Shown here in pieces: positions 7,307 through 11,691 of a stretch of 11,691 nt of DNA (within the stretch, counting starts at the first letter, position 1; every line of letters begins with the position of its first letter). The notes under the pieces are model-generated. The model searched no databases. It had not been told where the DNA came from and worked only from the letters and a program-made list of their open reading frames with translations. A program made the translations under genes and the position numbers. Source of the stretch: Burkholderiales bacterium (GTDB lineage Bacteria > Pseudomonadota > Gammaproteobacteria > Burkholderiales > Usitatibacteraceae); NCBI GenBank assembly GCA_026786225.1, contig JAJAYN010000074.1, forward strand, positions 1 through 11,691. The letters run 5' to 3'.

Positions 7307-7717
7307 TCACTTGTCGGGTTTTACGAGTAATCCCACCCGCTTGATCTTGCCCCCCTGCAAGCTATCCATCACGTGCAACACATCGTCGTACTTCAAGTTC
7401 TTGTCGGCATTGATGACCACTGCCTGATCCGGGTATTTGCTTTGTATGGCTTTGACCGCCTGCAATAATTTATCGCGCGTAACAGCTTGCTCCTGCCCAC
7501 CCTGCTGGCGATCAACCAGCGAGATACTGCCATCGCGTTTGATGCGGACTTCCAACGGGGCCACGGCAGAATTGAGCGCCTGTCCGACGCTGGGCAAATC
7601 GATTTGCCCAGGCTGGATTGCCGGTGCCACCACCATAAAAATAATCAATAAAACCAGCATCACGTCTATATACGGAACGACGTTGATTTCGGCCATGGCG
7701 CGACGGCGGCGGCGCAT
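7307..7717 (-). CDS. tolR: Tol-Pal system protein TolR (ExbD family)
   Basis: TolR works with TolQ as the proton channel that energises TolA, and its periplasmic domain contacts peptidoglycan. The protein has 136 residues with one membrane helix (about 17-35). The INVVPYIDVMLVLLIIFM segment carries the key proton-carrying aspartate D18, equivalent to D23 in E. coli. The periplasmic ExbD fold (about 45-134) includes VVINADKNLKYDDV. The N-terminus is short and strongly basic, with five consecutive Arg at residues 2-6. No other start codon lies just upstream in frame, so the ATG at 7717 is kept. The gene begins two bases after the tolQ stop and ends one base before tolA. Confidence 0.96.
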   Translation of the reverse strand: MRRRRRAMAEINVVPYIDVMLVLLIIFMVVAPAIQPGQIDLPSVGQALNSAVAPLEVRIKRDGSISLVDRQQGGQEQAVTRDKLLQAVKAIQSKYPDQAVVINADKNLKYDDVLHVMDSLQGGKIKRVGLLVKPDK

Positions 7718-7719
7718 GA

Positions 7720-8403
7720 TCAGTGCACCGCCTGGCGTTGCAGGATATTGGTGAACTCTTCCATAAAACTTTCGTAACGATTTGCCAGGCGATCAATTTC
7801 GGCCGTGTACTTGTTGTAGGCAATCACCGCCGGAATCGCCGCGAACAGGCCGATGGCTGTCGCGATCAATGCCTCGGCCATGCCTGGGGCCACCTGTGCC
7901 AGCGTGGCTTGCGCCATATTTGTCAAACTGCGGAATGAATTCATGATTCCCCAAACGGTCCCGAACAGGCCGATATACGGGCTGACCGAACCTACCGTCG
8001 CCAGGAACGAAAGGTGCGCTTCAAGAAAATCCAGTTCGCGCTGAAACGTGGCTTTCATCGCGCGCCGCGTGCCGTCCATCAGTGCGCCGATGTCGGCGCC
8101 ACTGCGGCTTTTTAGTTTCAGGTATTCCTTGAAACCGGCTTCAAAAATCTTCTCCATGCCTGCCGGTTCGTATTGCCCTGCGCTCGCGCGTTGATAAAGG
8201 CCGACGAGGTCTGAGCCGCCCCAAAACTCGCGCTCGAATTCCTCAGCCTGCGACTTTGCTCTCCTCACCGTGAACATTTTGACGAAGATGTACCACCACG
8301 ACATCATCGAGGCGAGGATCAGGATCCCCATCACGATCTTGACGATGATCGATGCATGCGCGATCAGCGACAAAATCGCCATGTCATTTGAAAGGTTCAG
8401 CAC
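7720..8403 (-). CDS. tolQ: Tol-Pal system protein TolQ (ExbB/MotA family)
   Basis: TolQ is the inner-membrane channel subunit that pairs with TolR to use the proton motive force. The 227 residues show three membrane helices (about 15-40, 133-157 and 175-196) and the usual cytoplasmic loop between the first and second. T149 in helix two and T182 in helix three match the polar threonines lining the E. coli channel (T145, T178). I chose the GTG at 8403-8401 over the ATG at codon 8 (8382): a GGAGG lies four bases before the GTG, while nothing similar precedes the ATG, and the longer N-terminus aligns with family members. The start lies inside ybgC, giving a 7 nt overlap. The gene is followed by tolR after two bases. 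Confidence 0.96.
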   Translation of the reverse strand: MLNLSNDMAILSLIAHASIIVKIVMGILILASMMSWWYIFVKMFTVRRAKSQAEEFEREFWGGSDLVGLYQRASAGQYEPAGMEKIFEAGFKEYLKLKSRSGADIGALMDGTRRAMKATFQRELDFLEAHLSFLATVGSVSPYIGLFGTVWGIMNSFRSLTNMAQATLAQVAPGMAEALIATAIGLFAAIPAVIAYNKYTAEIDRLANRYESFMEEFTNILQRQAVH

Positions 8404-8840
8404 GAAGCCTCCATTTTCTTTTTCACGTCCGTTGGAATTTCAATCGGCTTGAAGGTTTCTGCCGCTACTGTCGCTACCGTCACACGCGCTTTGACGAGAA
8501 CGTCTTCACCGCGGCGGATTTCCTGGTGGAACATCACGCGCACGCGTCCCAGGTTTTCAATCGCAACACTGATATTGATGGCATCATCGAGCCTTGCGGG
8601 CTTAACGAATTCGACGGCAATCTCGCTGACCACAAACAGCATTTTGTATTTGCGTTCGAGCTCACTGTTGGTAAACCCTAAATAACGCAGCCACTCCGTG
8701 CGGGCACGCTCCAAAAATTTGACGTACTGCGCGTGATAGACCACGCCACCCGCATCGGTATCTTCGAAGTAAACGCGCTGCGGAAAATCGAAGGTGAATA
8801 GCGGTGATTGCTGCGCATCCCGCAGAGAAATTTTCGCCAC
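8397..8840 (-). CDS. ybgC: Acyl-CoA thioesterase YbgC (Tol-Pal-associated, hotdog fold)
   Basis: YbgC is a small cytoplasmic hotdog-fold thioesterase that hydrolyses acyl-CoA or acyl-ACP and regularly heads the tol operon. The 147 residues contain the active-site segment FEDTDAGGVVYHAQY, with D29 as the catalytic Asp and H36 the conserved His seven residues later. It is followed by the helix FLERARTEWLR. The proposed start is a GTG at 8840-8838; its G is also the last base of the ruvB TAG stop (TAGTG). A GGAG eight bases upstream supports it. The N-terminus is some 10 residues longer than in E. coli YbgC. The last codons carry the Shine-Dalgarno site of tolQ. Its physiological substrate, possibly phospholipid precursors, is not known from the sequence. 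Confidence 0.95.
   Translation of the reverse strand: MAKISLRDAQQSPLFTFDFPQRVYFEDTDAGGVVYHAQYVKFLERARTEWLRYLGFTNSELERKYKMLFVVSEIAVEFVKPARLDDAINISVAIENLGRVRVMFHQEIRRGEDVLVKARVTVATVAAETFKPIEIPTDVKKKMEASC
8408..8412 (-). promoter_or_regulatory. Ribosome-binding site of tolQ inside ybgC
   Basis: GGAGG on the minus strand lies four bases before the GTG at 8403. It decides the tolQ start in favour of this GTG instead of the ATG 21 bases further in. Because it sits within the last codons of ybgC, ribosomes finishing ybgC pass directly over it, as expected for coupled translation. Confidence 0.65.
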
Positions 8841-9874
8841 TAGAACAACTCCGGTACCGGATTGCTGCCGGGCGGTGCGGTCAGCCCGAAGTGTTGGAAC
8901 GTGAGCAAGGTCGCCATACGACCACGCGGTGTGCGTTGCAGGTAGCCTTGCTGAATCAGATACGGCTCCAATACGTCTTCGATCGTATCGCGTTCTTCGC
9001 CGATGGCTGCGGCGAGATTTTCAACCCCAACCGGACCGCCGGCAAATTTTTCGATAATGCAGCGCAGTAACTTGCGATCCATCATGTCCAACCCGACGTG
9101 ATCGACATCCAGCATGATGAGCGCCGCATCTGCCACCGGTTTATCGACGAAACCCTCAGCCTTCACCTGCGCAAAGTCGCGGACGCGGCGCAGCAGGCGA
9201 TTGGCGATGCGTGGCGTACCGCGCGAGCGTAATGCAATCTCCTGGGCACCATCGTCATCCACAGGCACGTTCAGCAATTTTGCGGATCTGGAAACGATTG
9301 ATTTTAGTTCAGCGGGTGAATAAAACTCCAACCGGGCGACGATGCCAAAGCGATCCCGCAACGGGTTGGTCAGCATGCCCGCGCGGGTCGTGGCGCCAAC
9401 CAGTGTGAATGGCGGCAGGTCGAGCTTTACCGATCGGGCAGCAGGCCCTTCACCAATCATGATGTCGATCTGATAGTCCTCAAGTGCGGGATACAGGATT
9501 TCTTCGACCACCGGATTCAGGCGATGTATCTCGTCGATAAACAATACGTCATTGGGCTCAAGGTTGGTCAGCATCGCCGCCAGATCCCCTGCGCGCTCCA
9601 GCACCGGTCCGGAGGTATGCTTCAGGTTTACGCCCATCTCGCGAGCGATGATGTGCGCGAGTGTGGTCTTGCCCAAACCGGGAGGACCGAACAACAAGGT
9701 GTGGTCCAGCGGCTCCTTACGACTGCGTGCGGCCTCGATAAAAATGGAGAGCTGATCGCGGATTTTTTGCTGCCCGACGTATTCCTGCAAGAGTTTGGGG
9801 CGCAGCGCCCGTTCCTGTGCCTCTTCGTGCACGGAAGCCTTGCCACCTGAGATAAGTCGGTCTTCTTCGATCAT
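8840..9874 (-). CDS. ruvB: Holliday junction branch migration helicase RuvB
   Basis: RuvB is the hexameric AAA+ motor that, loaded by RuvA, drives branch migration of Holliday junctions. The 344 residues show Walker A GPPGLGKTT (63-71), Walker B LFIDE (111-115), sensor-1 GATTRAG (160-166) and an arginine finger R175 in LRDRFG. The C-terminal winged-helix domain carries the typical TPRGR segment near the end. The length is normal. The ATG at 9874-9872 lies 22 bp after the ruvA stop. No clear Shine-Dalgarno sequence precedes it, but a tiny three-codon frame (ATG TAT ACA TGA, 9882-9871) ends in an ATGA overlap with the start. The stop overlaps the start of ybgC, physically joining the recombination genes to the tol genes. 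Confidence 0.98.
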   Translation of the reverse strand: MIEEDRLISGGKASVHEEAQERALRPKLLQEYVGQQKIRDQLSIFIEAARSRKEPLDHTLLFGPPGLGKTTLAHIIAREMGVNLKHTSGPVLERAGDLAAMLTNLEPNDVLFIDEIHRLNPVVEEILYPALEDYQIDIMIGEGPAARSVKLDLPPFTLVGATTRAGMLTNPLRDRFGIVARLEFYSPAELKSIVSRSAKLLNVPVDDDGAQEIALRSRGTPRIANRLLRRVRDFAQVKAEGFVDKPVADAALIMLDVDHVGLDMMDRKLLRCIIEKFAGGPVGVENLAAAIGEERDTIEDVLEPYLIQQGYLQRTPRGRMATLLTFQHFGLTAPPGSNPVPELF

Positions 9875-9896
9875 GTATACATTTTACGTGACGACT

Positions 9897-10481
9897 TCAG
9901 GCTTTTGAGAGCGACTTCAGCGCGTGGCGTATGCCTTCGGACACCGTAATGTCTTTGGGTAGTTGCTTGATGGCATAAAGCGTTTCCTTCTCGTTATAGC
10001 CCAGCGAAATAAGCGCATTTAAAACATCCGCTGCAGAAGATGGTTTTGCGACTTCGCCACCCACAGCGATGCGCACATCAACCTTGAGTTTGTCTTTCAG
10101 TTCCAGCAGCAGTCGTTCAGCGGTCTTCTTGCCGATGCCTGGCACCTTGGTCAGGCGTCCGCTTTCCTGCGTGGCCACCGCTTCGGCCAGATCATTGACG
10201 CTCATGCCGGACAAGACAGCCAGCCCGACCTTTGGGCCTACGCCACTGACCTTCAGCAGTTGCTTGAAGGTGGCACGTTCGGAATCTGTGCCGAAACCGT
10301 AGAGCAAATGGGCATCTTCACGGACGATCAACTGTGTGAATAACGCGACCTTCTCGCCGATCTTGGGCAAATTGTAGAACGTGCTCATGGGCACATCGAC
10401 TTCGTAGCCTACGCCGCCTACGTCAAGCAGGACCTGCGGGGGATTTTTTTCAAGCAATATGCCGGAGAGGCGCCCGATCAT
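9897..10481 (-). CDS. ruvA: Holliday junction branch migration protein RuvA
   Basis: RuvA binds the four-way junction as a tetramer, holds it open and recruits RuvB. The 194 residues have the three expected domains. Domain I is an OB fold (about 1-62) with the acidic pin E55-D56. Domain II carries two helix-hairpin-helix motifs (VSGVGPKVG at about 78-86 and VPGIGKKTAERL at about 113-124). Domain III is a small three-helix RuvB-binding domain (about 147-194) after a short linker. The open frame extends upstream to 10565. The ATG at 10481-10479 is chosen because it gives the canonical MIGRLSG N-terminus, overlaps the ruvC stop as ATGA and has GGGAGG eight bases upstream. Confidence 0.98.
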   Translation of the reverse strand: MIGRLSGILLEKNPPQVLLDVGGVGYEVDVPMSTFYNLPKIGEKVALFTQLIVREDAHLLYGFGTDSERATFKQLLKVSGVGPKVGLAVLSGMSVNDLAEAVATQESGRLTKVPGIGKKTAERLLLELKDKLKVDVRIAVGGEVAKPSSAADVLNALISLGYNEKETLYAIKQLPKDITVSEGIRHALKSLSKA

Positions 10482-10996
10482 TTCACCAGCCTCCCGCCCT
10501 TGACTCTGTAACCTCGCGTGCTCATGCCCCCCAGCGCGCCGCCATGGGCGTGGCAGATCGCGCACGCCAGGGCGTCCGCTGCATCTGCGCTAGGATAGCC
10601 CGACAAATTCAGCAATCGCTTTACCATTTCCTGCACCTGTTCTTTCGTTGCGTGGCCATTGCCGACCACCGCCTGTTTCACTTGAAGTGCAGTGTATTCG
10701 GAAACCGGCAAATTCTGCGCAACAGCGGCACAGATCGCAGCGCCTCGCGCCTGGCCCAGCAACAGCGTCGACTGCGGATTGACGTTGACAAATACTTTCT
10801 CGACGGCAACTTCCCCGGGGCTATAGCGCGCGATCACTTCCTGTACGGAATTGAGGATGTTTTTCAGCCGATCCGGCAATTCACCGGTCGGCGATTTGAT
10901 GCAGCCGCTGGTGATATAGGTCAGCGTGGAACCGGTCTTTTCGAGGACGCCATAGCCGGTAACGCGGAGGCCGGGATCGAGACCAAGAATCTTCAT
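10478..10996 (-). CDS. ruvC: Crossover junction endodeoxyribonuclease RuvC
   Basis: RuvC is the dimeric resolvase that cuts Holliday junctions after RuvAB branch migration. The 172 residues match the usual length of about 173. The metal-binding catalytic set is complete: D7 (GLDPG), E66 (VAVEKVF), D138 and D141 (SADAADALA). The KIxGLDPG start and the HATKEQV loop are typical. The ATG at 10996-10994 overlaps the TGA of the upstream acetyltransferase gene as ATGA, and the ruvC stop in turn overlaps the ruvA start. No separate Shine-Dalgarno sequence is visible, so ruvC expression probably depends on translation of the gene before it. The last dozen residues are basic (RGYRVKGGRLVK), consistent with DNA binding. 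Confidence 0.98.
   Translation of the reverse strand: MKILGLDPGLRVTGYGVLEKTGSTLTYITSGCIKSPTGELPDRLKNILNSVQEVIARYSPGEVAVEKVFVNVNPQSTLLLGQARGAAICAAVAQNLPVSEYTALQVKQAVVGNGHATKEQVQEMVKRLLNLSGYPSADAADALACAICHAHGGALGGMSTRGYRVKGGRLVK
10490..10495 (-). promoter_or_regulatory. Ribosome-binding site of ruvA inside ruvC
   Basis: GGGAGG on the minus strand lies eight bases before the ruvA ATG, within the last codons of ruvC. It settles the ruvA start against the longer upstream-open frame. Confidence 0.7.
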
Positions 10997-11565
10997 TCAA
11001 ACACCAGCGCGTACATGCACGAATCGCGCAACCCACCGTACGGGTCCCGCATATTCTGGCGAAGAATTCCCTCCAGCGCGAAGCCACACCGCTCAGCAAC
11101 ACGCCGACTCCTGCCGTTGCGTGGATCGCTGCAGATTTCCAACCGCTTGGCACCGAGATGGTGTTTTGAAAAGGCAACGAGTGCGTTGACGGCTTCTGTG
11201 CAGTAACCGCGTCCCGCCATGGAGGTTCTTACCCAGTAGCCAATTTCCAATTTCGGAATTTCCCAGTTGATCGTATGGAATCCGCCTTTGCCGATCAACT
11301 CTCCGGAGCCTTTATCGATCCACTGAAAGTCGAGCATTTCGCGCGACACCCATTTGAATTGGGCTGCCTCGTGAAACGCTTCGGACGCTTCAAGCGTCGG
11401 CTCGGGATGAACCCAGGGCATCCAAGGTGCGAGTTCATTGAACGATTCCAGCACAGCGCGAAATGCCTGCGGGCCATCATCGGCCTGCACGGCGCGCAGC
11501 ATCATGCGCTCGGTCTCCATTTGCCCGGGAAAGGCCAGCAACCTTGCCCGCGTCGTGGCATCCAT
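10993..11565 (-). CDS. GNAT-family N-acetyltransferase, RimJ/RimL-like
   Basis: This 190-residue cytoplasmic protein fits the acetyltransferase_3 (RimJ/RimL-like) branch of the GNAT superfamily, which transfers acetyl from acetyl-CoA to amines such as protein N-termini or small molecules. Visible hallmarks are the ETERMMLRA start (about 17-25), the GKGGF strand (about 92-96) and the acetyl-CoA loop with AGRGYCTEAV (about 117-126). Next comes the helix VAFSKHHLGAKRLEI, then the NGRSRRVAERCGFALEG segment (about 150-166). The start is uncertain: ATG at 11565 is used, but the ATG at 11520 (METERMM) would also keep the whole domain, and neither has a clear Shine-Dalgarno sequence. The gene sits 18 bp after yebC and overlaps ruvC by ATGA. 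The substrate cannot be read from the sequence. Family call strong, function open. Confidence 0.9.
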   Translation of the reverse strand: MDATTRARLLAFPGQMETERMMLRAVQADDGPQAFRAVLESFNELAPWMPWVHPEPTLEASEAFHEAAQFKWVSREMLDFQWIDKGSGELIGKGGFHTINWEIPKLEIGYWVRTSMAGRGYCTEAVNALVAFSKHHLGAKRLEICSDPRNGRSRRVAERCGFALEGILRQNMRDPYGGLRDSCMYALVFE

Positions 11566-11583
11566 CGTCAGTTTAAAGACTGT

Positions 11584-11691
11584 CTAGGCTTCATCCATCA
11601 CAGCCGAGGTATAGACGTCCTGCACATCATCGAGCGCCTCGATGGCATCGAGCAATTTCTGCATTTTTAGCGCATCGTCGCCGCCAAGTAC
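11584..11691 (-). CDS. yebC: YebC/PmpR family protein, C-terminal 35 residues (partial)
   Basis: The minus strand is open from the window edge to the TAG at 11586-11584 and encodes 35 residues. These include ALKMQKLLDAIEALDDVQDV and end VMDEA. The LLDAIEALDDVQDVYT pattern is the hallmark C-terminus of the YebC/TACO1 family (DUF28), formerly called transcriptional regulators and more recently linked to translation, including relief of ribosome stalling. The N-terminal part lies outside the window. Its position upstream of ruvC agrees with the common yebC–ruvCAB order, here interrupted by an acetyltransferase gene 18 bp downstream. Confidence 0.9.
   Translation of the reverse strand, partial: VLGGDDALKMQKLLDAIEALDDVQDVYTSAVMDEA

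Noticed and set aside
10482..10565. Upstream extension of ruvA by 28 codons.
   Set aside because: The extension overlaps ruvC, lacks family similarity, and the internal ATG has a strong GGGAGG site and an ATGA overlap.

Overview
The window is a stretch of ordinary bacterial core genome. It most likely comes from a betaproteobacterium, or possibly a gammaproteobacterium. The gene order yebC–ruvC–ruvA–ruvB–ybgC–tolQ–tolR–tolA–tolB–pal–cpoB–queE–queC is known from pseudomonads and several betaproteobacterial groups. The GC content looks moderately high by eye. The proteins carry the usual Gram-negative signals: a Pal lipobox, Sec signal peptides on TolB and CpoB, and an outer-membrane-type C-terminus on the first gene. 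I cannot fix the genus from the sequence alone.

Layout: almost everything reads on the minus strand, so transcription runs from the right edge to the left. At the right edge is the C-terminal tail of YebC. Next come a RimJ/RimL-like GNAT acetyltransferase and the Holliday-junction resolvase genes ruvC, ruvA and ruvB. The Tol-Pal envelope-constriction system follows: ybgC, tolQ, tolR, tolA, tolB, pal and cpoB. After it come two queuosine-pathway genes, queE and queC. A gap of about 115 bp then leads to a YeeE/YedE (TsuA-type) membrane transporter. At the far left, reading the other way and converging on the transporter gene, is the 3' end of a gene for a probable outer-membrane beta-barrel protein that runs off the window.

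Packing is tight, with gaps of 22 bp or less at most joints. ATGA stop/start overlaps occur at GNAT/ruvC, ruvC/ruvA and queE/queC. The ruvB stop overlaps a GTG start of ybgC by one base. tolQ begins at a GTG 7 nt inside ybgC. The two roomy joints inside the run are tolB–pal (93 bp) and pal–cpoB (233 bp). The pal–cpoB gap holds a clear inverted repeat.

The genes work in three groups. RuvABC branch-migrates and resolves Holliday junctions. TolQRA use the proton motive force to act on TolB and Pal, pulling the outer membrane inward at division, and CpoB links this to septal peptidoglycan synthesis. QueE and QueC make preQ0 for queuosine in tRNA. I see no mobile element, CRISPR array, rRNA or tRNA. 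No previously undescribed multi-gene system is evident. The points worth a second look are the GNAT gene inserted between yebC and ruvC, the pal–cpoB hairpin, the extended QueE N-terminus, the lone thiosulfate-type transporter and the unplaced beta-barrel protein.
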